DNA of 12,756 bases, from assembly GCA_028697515.1 (NCBI GenBank), contig JAQVEY010000025.1:1-12756 (forward strand), in the 5' to 3' direction. This document shows positions 1-8,800 of this stretch, one piece after another. The notes under the pieces were generated by a model that saw nothing but the letters and a program-made list of their open reading frames with translations, was not told where the DNA came from and made no database searches. Within the stretch, counting starts at the first letter, position 1. Each line of letters starts with the position of its first letter. Source of the stretch: Bacteroidales bacterium. Lineage in GTDB: Bacteria; Bacteroidota; Bacteroidia; Bacteroidales; ML635J-15. Made by a program: the position numbers and the translations under genes.

Positions 1-1
1 T

Positions 2-1417
2 GAATTAACTCATTTTTCGTATGGGACATTGAAACTAGCGCTTTCTATAGCACGTGCAACAGATAAGGGACTTTTCTCAGTAGTCGGAGGAGGAGATACA
101 ATAGCCGCTTTAAATAAGTACAGTCTTGAACATAAGATATCGTATTTGAGTTCTGCCGGAGGTGCATTATTGGAGTATATTGAAAAAAGAAATTTACCGG
201 CCATAAAGGCAATAAAACAATCTTTTAGCGTCGATGATTATAATTTTTATGGAAAAAGAGTGTTAATTAGAGTTGACTTTAATGTTCCTTTGGATAAAAA
301 CTTTAATATTGTTGATGATACCAGAATTAGAACAGCAATACCAACATGCAGAAAGATAATTTCTGATGGGGGATCAATTATTCTTATGACCCATTTAGGA
401 AGACCTAAAGGGGCTTATGAAGAAAAGTATTCTATTAAACATATTGTTCCATATTTATCAAAAATTCTTGATACGGACGTCAAATTTGCTCCAGATTGTA
501 TCGGTGATGAAGCAAAAGAGATAGCTAAAAATCTTAAACCTGGAGAGGTAATGATTTTAGAAAACTTGCGTTTTAACCCTCTGGAAGAAAAAAATGATGA
601 AAAATTTGCAGGAGAACTTGCTTCATTAGGGGATGTTTACATTATGAATGCTTTTGGAACCGCCCACCGTGCTCATGCTTCAACTTATATGATTGCAAAA
701 TTTTTCCCCGAAGATAAAATGCTGGGATATCTAGTAGAAAGCGAGATAAACAATATAAACCGAGTTTTATATAAGGGAGAAAGACCATTTACAGCAATTG
801 TAGGAGGGTCTAAGGTTTCGACTAAAATAGACATTATCCGTGCCTTAATGGAAAAAGTTGATAATCTAATTATAGGTGGAGGAATTGCATTTACTTTTAT
901 TAAAGCTATGGGAGGGAATGTTGGAGATTCACTTGTAGAAGAAGATTATATCCCGGTTGCTACAAGTATTATGGAGCAAGCTCTTAAAACAGATGTAAAA
1001 TTATATCTCCCTATTGACTGTATTATTGCAGATAAATTTGACAATGACGCAAAAATAAAACATTGTAAAATTAACGAAATCCCTAAAGCTTGGAGAGGTT
1101 TAGACATAGGTATAAAAACAGCGGAAACCTTTGCGAAGGTAATAGAGAAATCTAATACCCTCCTATGGAATGGCCCAATGGGAGTATTCGAAATGGATCA
1201 TTTTTGTAATGGCACAATTAAAATAGCCTTAGCCGTTTCTAGATCAACTGATTTTGGTGCATTTTCATTGGTAGGTGGCGGGGACAGTATTGCTGCTCTA
1301 AATAAATATGGTATGGCACATAAAATTAGCTATGTGTCAACTGCCGGAGGAGCATTGCTTGAGTATATTGAGGGAAAAGAATTGCCTAGTCTAAAAGCAA
1401 TAAGAACAAAAATATAG
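2..1417 (+). CDS. pgk: Phosphoglycerate kinase, tandem-fused PGK-PGK protein (5' partial)
   Basis: PGK is the cytoplasmic glycolytic enzyme interconverting 1,3-bisphosphoglycerate + ADP and 3-phosphoglycerate + ATP. Numbering residues from the codon at 2-4, residues 1-73 are the C-terminal end of one PGK domain (HFSYGT, VVGGGDTIAALNK, AGGALLEYIE). Residues 74-471 (from base 221) are a complete second domain of normal PGK length. The second domain shows RVDFNVPL (90-97), DDTRIR (105-110), HLGRP (131-135), LENLRF, AFGTAHRAH (217-225), VGGSKVSTK, WNGPMGVFE (389-397) and LVGGGDS. The frame is open to the window edge, so the true start is upstream. The TTG at 29 lies inside the first domain and is not a credible start. 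There is no ATG at the domain junction, so the second domain can only be made as part of the fusion. Differences from typical PGKs: MNAFG for NDAFG, GLDIGIKT for GLDIGPKT, and STAGGA for STGGGA. The gene ends in TAG at 1415. That it is PGK is certain; whether both halves are active is not known. Confidence 0.95.
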   Translation, partial: ELTHFSYGTLKLALSIARATDKGLFSVVGGGDTIAALNKYSLEHKISYLSSAGGALLEYIEKRNLPAIKAIKQSFSVDDYNFYGKRVLIRVDFNVPLDKNFNIVDDTRIRTAIPTCRKIISDGGSIILMTHLGRPKGAYEEKYSIKHIVPYLSKILDTDVKFAPDCIGDEAKEIAKNLKPGEVMILENLRFNPLEEKNDEKFAGELASLGDVYIMNAFGTAHRAHASTYMIAKFFPEDKMLGYLVESEINNINRVLYKGERPFTAIVGGSKVSTKIDIIRALMEKVDNLIIGGGIAFTFIKAMGGNVGDSLVEEDYIPVATSIMEQALKTDVKLYLPIDCIIADKFDNDAKIKHCKINEIPKAWRGLDIGIKTAETFAKVIEKSNTLLWNGPMGVFEMDHFCNGTIKIALAVSRSTDFGAFSLVGGGDSIAALNKYGMAHKISYVSTAGGALLEYIEGKELPSLKAIRTKI

Positions 1418-1418
1418 T

Positions 1419-1644
1419 CTTTTTTTAAAGTACTACCACGAATTTAGTGGGTGAAAATTATGTTTAAACCCCTCACACCCCTTTATTCCTAAAGTGAGCC
1501 AACGCACAATGAATATAGGATTTGCAGTGTGCAGGCGTCCTTTAGGATTACAAGGGTGCGTAGGGCTAGGTAATAATAAGGTTAAAATTCTATCGTTTAT
1601 TTGCATATTTCCAATTATATTCGTGGTAGTACCTTTTTTTAAAG
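1419..1644. repeat. 11-12 bp direct repeats flanking the fold-back element (likely target-site duplication)
   Basis: CTTTTTTTAAAG occurs at 1419-1430 and again at 1633-1644, exactly abutting the outer ends of the 203-bp inverted-repeat element. If the final G is counted in the terminal inverted repeat, the duplication is 11 bp (1419-1429 and 1633-1643). The left copy begins one base after the PGK stop codon. An insertion that copied its target site would produce this arrangement. A-T richness makes a chance match easier, but the exact position at both element ends argues against chance. Confidence 0.7.
1430..1632. mobile_element. Putative MITE-like fold-back element, 203 bp
   Basis: The ends form a perfect 14-bp inverted repeat: GTACTACCACGAAT at 1430-1443 and ATTCGTGGTAGTAC at 1619-1632. 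Inside, a second imperfect inverted repeat pairs roughly 1478-1520 (CCTCACACCCCTTTATTCCT and following bases) with roughly 1524-1566 (CCTTTAGGATTACAAGGGTG region), so most of the element can fold into a long stem. It is visibly less AT-rich than the flanking DNA and has no significant reading frame. The 11-12 bp direct repeat abuts both ends. This is the signature of a non-autonomous element moved by a transposase encoded elsewhere. It could instead be a structured intergenic repeat or long RNA hairpin, but the flanking duplication favours mobility. The rest of the 371-base gap between the PGK gene and the receptor gene holds the promoter and AT-rich leader. Confidence 0.65.
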
Positions 1645-1726
1645 CTAAGTTAAGCTAAAATTACATATAAGTATTAATACGTATTTATACGTAAATTATA
1701 TTTCTTCATATTTAAATCATTACTTT

Positions 1727-1760
1727 TTTGAACATCGGTTTAACATTATTTTTACTTTTG
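1727..1760 (+). promoter_or_regulatory. Bacteroidota-type promoter for the receptor gene
   Basis: TTTG at 1727-1730 and TACTTTTG at 1753-1760 fit the Bacteroidota sigma-ABfr consensus (TTTG near -33, TAnnTTTG near -7), with 22 bases between them. Transcription would start around 1765, giving a short AT-rich leader before the ATG at 1789. There is no Shine-Dalgarno sequence, which is normal in this phylum. Upstream, two TACGTA palindromes (1678-1683 and 1688-1693) sit next to the palindrome GTATTAATAC (1671-1680). They could be a regulator site, but this is speculative. Confidence 0.6.
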
Positions 1761-1788
1761 CTGACATTAATCATAATTTTTTCATACT

Positions 1789-4257
1789 ATGAGAAAATTT
1801 TTACTTTTTTTGATTGCCGCCTTGTTTTTTCAGTTTAACCTTGTTTCACAGACGGTACTCTTATCGGGTAAGGTTGTTGATAAATCAAATGAAGAGGCAT
1901 TGTATGGCGTTAATATTATTATTAATAATGCTAACGAACTGAATACTTCAAAATCTCAATTGGGAACGACTACAGATTTTGATGGTAATTATAGGATTGC
2001 GTTGTACCCAGGAACCTATAAGATTAAGTTTGTTTATATTGGATTTGAGGAAGTCGAAGAACAAGCAGAACTAATTGTTGGCAAACCTGTAGTTATGAAT
2101 ATATTATTGGAGCAGAAAGCCGAAATAATTGACGAAATTGTTGTAAGTGCGGGTAAATATGAACAGAAGTTGTCTGATGTAACTGTTTCGATGGAAGTAA
2201 TAAAACCGAGTACTATCGAAAACAATAACTCTTTTGATATTTCCGATGCAATAAATCAGATTCCTGGTGTTGATATTTCGGACAAACAACCTAGTATCCG
2301 TTCTAGCACAGGATGGAGCTATGGTGCTGGAAGTAGGGTAATTATTCTTATGGACGATTTGCCGATTATGTCAGCAGATGCCGGTGATGTTAAATGGAAT
2401 TACATACCTATAGAGAACATTTCTCAAGTAGAGGTAGTAAAAGGGGCTAGTTCTGCTTTATTCGGGTCATCTGCTTTGGGTGGTGTTATAAATGTTAGAT
2501 CTGCTTATCCTACCGACAAACCAGTTACAAAAGTATCTTATTTTAATGGTGTATATGGAAGTCCAAAGGATGAACAATACAAATGGTGGGGAAAAGAATT
2601 CTTTTCGGGAGCTAATAGTAAATTTAATGTCTTACTTAGGGAAGAGGTATTCTATTTTGTTAGAGATCCGATGTACTCCGGAATAAGTTTTTCGCACAGT
2701 CAGCAATTTGATAATCTTGATCTTTCAATTGGGGGAAATCATTTTATTGATGAAGGATTTCGTGAATTTGAATATGAAAAAAGGAGCAGATTTAATGCAA
2801 ACCTTCGATACCGAAGTGAAAAAGTGCCGGGTTTGGCAGTTGGATTAAATTCAAATTTTATGGCAATTGATATGACCGATTTCTTTATGTGGGAATCGGA
2901 TTCTACACCATATCTTGCGAATAAATCTTTTGGTGCAGTAATTCCTACAGAAGGTTACAGAATGAACATTGACCCATTTATTTATTATTATAAACCAAAT
3001 GGTTCGAAATATAGTGTGAGAACAAGATATTTCAGAACGGAAAACGTTATGCCTACCGACACTTCAAAAAATAGTATTGGGAATACCTTTTATATAGAAT
3101 ATCAGTATCAAACAGTGTGGGCAGAAAAATGGAACTTTACTGCCGGCTTTGTTAACTCGTTTTCAAATGTAGAGGCAAATCTTTTTGGTAATCATATGAG
3201 CAATAATCTCTCAGGATATAGTCAGTTGGATGCAAAATTTGGTCGCTTAAAAGTTTCGCTTGGAATTAGAGGAGAATATTTTGTTTTGGATTCTACTCAA
3301 ACAGAATCTGCATTTGATATAAATATTGGTGAATCAAGAATCGAAATACCTATTCGACCGGTTTTTAGAACAGGATTAAATTATTCTTTAACCGACCAAA
3401 CCTTTGTTCGTGCATCATTTGGTCAAGGATACAGATTCCCTTCTATCGCCGAAAAATATACTGCCGCAGCCTTAGGAATGGTTAACATATTGCCTAATCC
3501 TAGACTTATTCCTGAAAGTGGCTGGAGTGCTGAAATAGGCGTAAAACAAGGCTATAAACTAGGAAGATGGCGTGGTTTTGCAGATATAGCATTCTACAGA
3601 CAAAACATTAACGAAATGATGGAGTTTACATTTGGGGTATTTAATCCAATTACATATGAACTTTGGGTTGATACTGACACTGTTGCACCAAAGCTTGGAT
3701 TCCAATCTCAAAATATCGGGGATGTAAAAATAAACGGAATGGATGTGTCTGCATCTATAGGGGGAAAAGTTCGTAATTGTATAATAACCACTATTGTTGG
3801 CTATACTTATAATAACCCATTACCAAGAGGAAGTGTTGACACAACTACTTCAAGTTTATCGCCTACTTTGAAATACAGGAATAAGCATGCCATTAAAGGT
3901 GATGTGAACTTCGAAACCAAACGTTTAACATTTGGTGTAAATGTTATTTGGAGGTCTAAGATGGATAATGTTGATAGATTATTCTGTGATGAGAGAGATC
4001 CAGAAACTGTTGACCCAGTTACCTATAATTCTTACAAATTATTTAGTAGTTTTATTTTACCCGGTTATTGGGATTATAGAATTAACAATGCAGAAGAACA
4101 ATATCTTAATATTGATTTAAGATGTGGGTTTAAATTCAGTGAGTTCTTACGTGCATCATTTATTGTTAAAAACGTTTTTAACCAAGAATATGTCGGACGC
4201 CCTGGAGATATGCATGCTCCTAGAAGATATGAAGTAGTTTTGAGTGCTAATTTTTAA
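1789..4257 (+). CDS. TonB-dependent outer-membrane receptor with carboxypeptidase-like N-terminal domain
   Basis: This 822-residue outer-membrane active-transport receptor would be energised by TonB/ExbB/ExbD. Residues 1-21 are a signal peptide with a hydrophobic core, ending near VSQ. Residues ~22-109 form a carboxypeptidase-D regulatory-like beta domain (SGKVVDKSNEEALYGVNI, then TTDFDGNYRIALYPGTYKI). DEIVVSA at 115-121 is the TonB-box-like segment. Residues ~125-238 are the plug domain (ISDAINQIPGVDIS, RVIILMDDLPIM, ISQVEVVKGASSALFGSSAL, GGVINV). The rest is beta-barrel, with FVRASFGQGYRFPSIAEKY, a late ASFIVKNVFNQEYVGRPGDM and a C-terminal aromatic residue (VVLSANF). The length fits FecA/BtuB/CirA-like receptors better than the ~1000-residue SusC type, and no SusD gene follows. 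The substrate cannot be read from the sequence; iron complexes, cobalamin or small glycans are possible. It is preceded by its own promoter and followed after 24 bases by a secreted-protein gene, so the two are probably co-transcribed. Confidence 0.93.
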   Translation: MRKFLLFLIAALFFQFNLVSQTVLLSGKVVDKSNEEALYGVNIIINNANELNTSKSQLGTTTDFDGNYRIALYPGTYKIKFVYIGFEEVEEQAELIVGKPVVMNILLEQKAEIIDEIVVSAGKYEQKLSDVTVSMEVIKPSTIENNNSFDISDAINQIPGVDISDKQPSIRSSTGWSYGAGSRVIILMDDLPIMSADAGDVKWNYIPIENISQVEVVKGASSALFGSSALGGVINVRSAYPTDKPVTKVSYFNGVYGSPKDEQYKWWGKEFFSGANSKFNVLLREEVFYFVRDPMYSGISFSHSQQFDNLDLSIGGNHFIDEGFREFEYEKRSRFNANLRYRSEKVPGLAVGLNSNFMAIDMTDFFMWESDSTPYLANKSFGAVIPTEGYRMNIDPFIYYYKPNGSKYSVRTRYFRTENVMPTDTSKNSIGNTFYIEYQYQTVWAEKWNFTAGFVNSFSNVEANLFGNHMSNNLSGYSQLDAKFGRLKVSLGIRGEYFVLDSTQTESAFDINIGESRIEIPIRPVFRTGLNYSLTDQTFVRASFGQGYRFPSIAEKYTAAALGMVNILPNPRLIPESGWSAEIGVKQGYKLGRWRGFADIAFYRQNINEMMEFTFGVFNPITYELWVDTDTVAPKLGFQSQNIGDVKINGMDVSASIGGKVRNCIITTIVGYTYNNPLPRGSVDTTTSSLSPTLKYRNKHAIKGDVNFETKRLTFGVNVIWRSKMDNVDRLFCDERDPETVDPVTYNSYKLFSSFILPGYWDYRINNAEEQYLNIDLRCGFKFSEFLRASFIVKNVFNQEYVGRPGDMHAPRRYEVVLSANF

Positions 4258-4281
4258 TTTGTTTAACCAAAATCGAATAAT

Positions 4282-5259
4282 ATGAAAAAAATTTACTTAG
4301 TTATTAGTGTTGTAATGATGTTTTCTTTAACATCAATAGCTCAAATTTGTGATCCTCCTTGCACTCCTGATGTAACTTGTGAGGAAGTTAATAATCCTGG
4401 TGAGATATGTCCTTTGGTTTTGCCTACGGCTACGGTTGGTGTGTATTACGATGAGACCGTTACAGTTATTCCTCCCGCCGAGTATTCAGGACTTCCGGTG
4501 ATTTATCAAATTAGAATAGACGATGTACAAGGCTTACCTGAAGGTATGGTGTGGTGTAAAAGTCAAGAATATTTTGTTGTGACAGATCCTTATACTCGTT
4601 ATTGCTGTCATATTACAGGTACAGCAGAAGTTGAAGGAGAATATCCATTAACATTATATATTACTCCTTATCTTAATGCATTTGGCTACCCGGTTGAACA
4701 AGCACAAATGACTGATGATACATCTTTAATGATTATTGTAGTTCCACAAATTGACCCTCCAGTAGCAGCTTTTACAGCAAGTGCTACAACTGCAGAAACT
4801 GGTGTTGATATCAGCTTTACAGATTTAAGCACAAATTCGCCAACAGCTTGGGCTTGGACTTTTGAAGGTGGAACTCCTCCAACCAGTTCGGACCAGAATC
4901 CTACTGTTCAATGGAGTGTAGAAGGTGTTTATGATGTTAGTCTTACTGCAATAAATGATGGTGGTGAGAATACTATGACTATGACAGATTATATTACAAT
5001 TGATAATGGAACAGGTATTTTTGGTGATGTTGCAAATAATATTAAAATTTATCCAAACCCAGCAAGTACTGAAATAATTGTTGAAGCGGAAGGTCTTATC
5101 TCAGTTACAATTGTTGATATTCTCGGTAAAGTTGTTTATAGTACAGATGCTAAATCGGAAAAAGAAATAATAGATATTAGCAATTTGAATAAAGCTAATT
5201 ATTTCGTTAAAATTAAAACTACAAGTACAGAAATAACTAAATCTATTACTATAAAATAG
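4282..5259 (+). CDS. Secreted PKD-domain protein with T9SS type A sorting domain
   Basis: A 325-residue exported protein. Residues 1-21 are a signal peptide (MKKIYLVISV..., cleavage near SIAQ). Residues ~22-155 form an unassigned region with seven cysteines (C23, C27, C33, C43, C92, C108, C109) whose later part looks like a beta-sandwich (TVGVYYDETVTV, HITGTAEVEGEYPLTLYI). Residues ~159-241 are a PKD domain (AAFTASATTAETGVDISFTD, WAWTFEGGTP, VYDVSLTAINDGGEN). Residues ~250-325 are a type A C-terminal sorting domain (IKIYPNPAS, VTIVDILGKVVY, YFVKIKTTS, final KSITIK). T9SS would move it across the outer membrane and the sorting domain would be cleaved for release or surface attachment. No catalytic motif is visible. 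It starts 24 bases after the receptor gene with no promoter consensus between, suggesting an operon and perhaps a role in binding or delivering the receptor's ligand. That role is inference from position only. Confidence 0.88.
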   Translation: MKKIYLVISVVMMFSLTSIAQICDPPCTPDVTCEEVNNPGEICPLVLPTATVGVYYDETVTVIPPAEYSGLPVIYQIRIDDVQGLPEGMVWCKSQEYFVVTDPYTRYCCHITGTAEVEGEYPLTLYITPYLNAFGYPVEQAQMTDDTSLMIIVVPQIDPPVAAFTASATTAETGVDISFTDLSTNSPTAWAWTFEGGTPPTSSDQNPTVQWSVEGVYDVSLTAINDGGENTMTMTDYITIDNGTGIFGDVANNIKIYPNPASTEIIVEAEGLISVTIVDILGKVVYSTDAKSEKEIIDISNLNKANYFVKIKTTSTEITKSITIK

Positions 5260-5274
5260 TTGATTTAGATAGTT

Positions 5275-5298
5275 AATACAAAGCTCTGTATTTTTTTT
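5275..5298 (+). terminator. Probable intrinsic terminator after the secreted-protein gene
   Basis: A 6-bp stem AATACA (5275-5280) / TGTATT (5287-5292) with a six-base loop runs into a T tract to 5298, starting 15 bases after the stop codon. A second perfect hairpin, TTATCTTATTAAGATAA (5307-5323), is followed by a T-rich stretch and may back it up. Both stems are AT-rich, so strength is uncertain. Confidence 0.5.
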
Positions 5299-5435
5299 GG
5301 CTTTTTTTATCTTATTAAGATAAGGGCTTCTTTTTCTGTTATAGTTATGAATTATTAAGTGCTTTCAGATACAGTAAAATTTAATTGACTTTCTAAAAAC
5401 CATAGAATAATATTTATGTAAAGATTTTAGAATCA

Positions 5436-5502
5436 GCGGTTTTGTCATGATTTTTGCCACCTCGCTACGTTCGGTGTTTGCAAAAATACACGCCAAAACC
5501 TC
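5436..5502. repeat. Imperfect palindrome (fold-back) in the convergent intergenic gap
   Basis: Two ~28-base arms pair imperfectly around a short centre. The outer blocks are GGTTTTG (5438-5444) and CAAAACC (5494-5500). The inner blocks are TTTTTGCCACC (5451-5461) and GGTGTTTGCAAAAA (5473-5486), around TCGCTACGTTC. It is less AT-rich than its surroundings and has no coding potential. It may be an interspersed palindromic repeat of this genome or an RNA hairpin. Apart from this and the terminators, I see nothing identifiable in 5260-5621. Confidence 0.5.
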
Positions 5503-5590
5503 TCATCCAAGTTGTTTATCAGCCCAAGTAAAAACACACTTTTTTGAACACTACCCTCAACTAAGGAATAATCAATAAAAATACATAACA

Positions 5591-5620
5591 AAAAGCCCCG
5601 AATAATTTCAGGGCTTTTTT
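5591..5620 (-). terminator. Intrinsic terminator of the giant surface-protein gene (possibly bidirectional)
   Basis: AAAAGCCCCGA (5591-5601) pairs with TCAGGGCTTTT (5608-5618) around the six-base loop ATAATT, with one mismatch that is a G-U wobble in the minus-strand RNA. A GC-rich stem core with A tracts on one side and T tracts on the other gives a poly-U end in either direction. It begins two bases beyond the minus-strand stop codon, so it most likely ends that transcript, and it could also stop read-through from the plus-strand genes. Confidence 0.8.
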
Positions 5621-5621
5621 A

Positions 5622-5879
5622 CTATCTTACTACAGTTACTGTTCCGGCTCGTGTTTCTTCTTCATTATTTAGTAATATCATATACAAATACACTCCGGTA
5701 GGAACAGGGTGTCCCTTATACATTCCGTCCCAATAACCTTCAATGCCACGTTTTTCATACAATAATTGTCCCCAGCGATTGTAAATCTGAACAACCGATT
5801 TTGGGTATAAATGTATGTTCTCAATATACCACTCATCGTTATATCCATCACCGTTTGGACTAAAGGCAACAGGAAATTT
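5622..5879 (-). other. T9SS type B sorting domain (gliding motility-associated/CHU_C family)
   Basis: The last 85 residues match the family by AFSPNGDGYND near the start, YNRWGQLLYE in the middle, WDG..KG.PVPTGVY and a final strand ending TVTVVR. In characterised members this region targets the protein through T9SS and, unlike type A, depends on a PorP/SprF-like partner. It follows an IDC-containing linker after the last SprB-like repeat. Confidence 0.9.
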
Positions 5880-8800
5880 TAAACAATCGATATCTGTGTC
5901 AACAAGTGTAATTGGCCCAGCTACAAATGCACAATTATTCGAATCCCTTACCACAACATAATAATCTCCTTCATAGAGAGAGTCAATAAAATGGTTAACA
6001 GGTATGTCATTAAATAAATAATATGAATATGGTGGAGTTCCTCCTGAACTAGCCATCTGAATATAACCATCATAATTGCCTAAACAACTAGGATTACCAA
6101 CAATATAGGATGCAGCTAGTATTGCAGGGTTATCAATTCTGATAACTGTGTCTGCCACACAGTCGTTGATATCAACAACTGTGAGATAGTATTCTCCCTC
6201 ATCTAGGTTTCTTATAGTTGGATCAGTAAATATCTCTCCACCCACACTCCAGAAGTATGAATATGAAGGAGTTCCACCTGCAGCAAATGCATTTATTACA
6301 CCATCCTTTATCCCATAGCAACTAACCTGAGTTACATTAAGGTTTATTGACAGTTCGTCACTTGGTTCAGTTATTAATGTCGGCATACTTGCAGTACAGC
6401 CATTATCATCTGTAACCGTTACCCAAATTGTTCCGGCAGGTAAGGTAATTGTATAGAAGGTAGTATCTCCGTTTGGCCAAAATGGATGATAATCTGGAGT
6501 GCCTCCCGTAACTGTAATGCCTGCAATTCCAGTATTATCTCCTTTACATCTTACATTTTCAGAAGTGATTTCTATTTGTATTTCATCAGGCTCATCAACA
6601 TATATGGAATCAACCTTTACACATCCCCAGTTGTCTGATATTGTAACTACGTACCAGCCTGCAGGCAGATTATTATTTTGAGCAGTAAGAATGCCATTAG
6701 ACCATTCAAAGCCCATAGGAATTGCTCCGTTAACTGAGAATGCTTCTATGTCTGCAATTTCATCTTTGAAACATAAATTTTCTTGAGTCTGATAGAATGA
6801 AGAATGTATATCTCCAGTAGTACCAATTTCGATACAATTTTCGTAGATACAATTATGAGCATCTGTTATTGTTACACAGTATATTCCTGCTGGTTTGTTT
6901 ATTAAACCTGGAGTTGTTTCTCCTGTTGACCACTCATAAAAATACGGTGATGTTCCTCCAAAAACAGTTATTGTTGCAGATCCCAATTGTGAGGCACAAA
7001 TAACAGGATTAATGTGTGCAGTAAAATATATAGAATCAGGCTCTATCATTTCAACTTCATCCATAAAAATACACCCATGTGAATCTGTTATTGTAACACG
7101 ATAAACCCCATCGCATAAATCTGAGACAACAGGACCCGTTGTTAGCGATGGATCATTCCATTGTATATCATAATTAGGCGTTCCACCATGTGGTATAACA
7201 GTCACAGTTCCGTCGCAGTATGAATAACAATTTGGATGTATAAGATTTACAAAATCAAGACTAATTGTGTCAGGTTCTGAGATAACTACAGAAGTCGTTG
7301 CTGTACAGTCGTGACTATCGTATGCTGTTACTGTATAGGTTCCTGCAGATAAATCATAAACGTGATCGTATGTTGTTCCTGCAGTATTACTCCATAAGTA
7401 TGTGTAGTTAGGTGTACCTCCCGAAGCTTGTGCAATTGCGGAGCCATCACTAAATCCGTGACAACTTGCATCAGTGCTTTCTGTTACTTGGACAGCCACA
7501 GGTGTCGGTTGAGTAACTTCTATGCTATCGACACTTATACAATCATTATGATCCGTTGTAGTTAGAAAATACCATCCTACCGATACGTTTGTTATATCAG
7601 GAGTTAATGCCGGAGGGAAAGTATTCCAATTATAGTCGTAAGGGGCTAATCCTCCAGTAGTTGGTGACGAGATGCTGCCGTCAGAAAAACCAAAACATGA
7701 GGGCTGAACAACATTGAAGTTAGGATTTGTTTTAGTCAATACAGTTGTTGTAAAGTATGCCGTATCTGTACAGTTATAAACATCTGTAAAATGATAAATA
7801 AGTTCAAATGTTCCTGTTCCCGATTGAGGATTAAAGGAAACTCCGCTAACACCTTCTCCTTCGAAAACACCTCCAACCGGCAATAATACTGGGTTTACAA
7901 GTCCATCATAACGACAGTAATACTGGTCTATTCCCGAAATGCTTACGTTTGGAAGATCGTGTACTGCAACTTCAATCACAGCACTATCTGTACAAGAATG
8001 AATATCTGAATAGGTATAAACTATTGTATTATTACCCACCATTGCTCCTGCAGGGTTGAATATGGTACCACTTATTCCATCACCAGTTAAAATCCCTCCA
8101 CCCGGTGAAACAGTAAGGTAAACATAAGGTTCATTTATACAATAATCAGTCTCTAAGTTAGATATTGTTACAATAGGTAAAGGATATACCGTAATAGTGG
8201 TTTCGTCTATTCCGTAGCAGCCGTTAATATTCAGTGTATATGTAATAACATGTGAGCCCGCGCCTGCAATTGTTGGCGAGAATGTTCCCGCAACAGTATT
8301 AGTAATTCCGTTGCCACTCCATATACCTCCTGGAGTTGCCGCCATAAGATCAAAATCATCTGTGCTTATACAGATATTAGCTACATCTGTTATTGTTGCA
8401 TCAGGATTCTCAAAAAAACTAATATCCTTTGTATCACAATCGGAACAAGAACCGTTTGTAATACAATGTGTTATTGGCCAAACACCAACACCTGCGGAAC
8501 CTGGACTGAATAGTCCTCCGTATGTTATAGCTGTTCCCGTCCATATACCACCTGAGCTTAATGAGGTCATTTGTGTAGGATTATCATAAATACAGAATGG
8601 GCCTAGACTTGTGATTTCTGCATCGAAAAATTCATCTACGACAATACTTACCTGATCAGTAGAAGTACACGAACCAATACTTACTGTATAATCAATTATA
8701 TGAGTACCAGGTGTAGCGTTGAATGGATTAAAGTTTCCTGCTAAGTCAATTCCCGGACCAGTCCAAACGCCACCAGGTGTAGCTGCTGTAAACACTTCGT

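Noticed and set aside
29..220. TTG at 29 as the start of the phosphoglycerate kinase gene
   Set aside because: The frame is open upstream to base 2, and residues before it (HFSYGT) match the second domain's HFCNGT, so this point is inside a PGK domain.
221..420. A separate start codon for the second PGK domain
   Set aside because: No ATG lies at the junction, and the first in-frame ATG falls after the RVDFNVPL and DDTRIR motifs. A GTG (263-265) directly before those motifs has no supporting signals and would cut off the domain's first strand.
1430..1632. Intrinsic terminator of the PGK gene formed by the 14-bp inverted repeat
   Set aside because: The arms are 175 bases apart, too far for an ordinary terminator hairpin. 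The flanking direct repeat fits insertion of an element better.
1789..5259. SusC/SusD polysaccharide-utilisation pair
   Set aside because: The receptor is 822 residues, shorter than typical SusC. The downstream protein has a PKD domain and sorting domain, with no lipoprotein signal or SusD-like helical region, and no glycoside hydrolase is present.
8311..8589. Plus-strand reading frame of 92 codons, and similar ones at 8719, 11017 and 12264
   Set aside because: They are antisense to the Ig-like array, repeat at the repeat spacing (VPPGVAAV-type peptides are the reverse complement of PGGTWSG-encoding DNA), and have no start signals.
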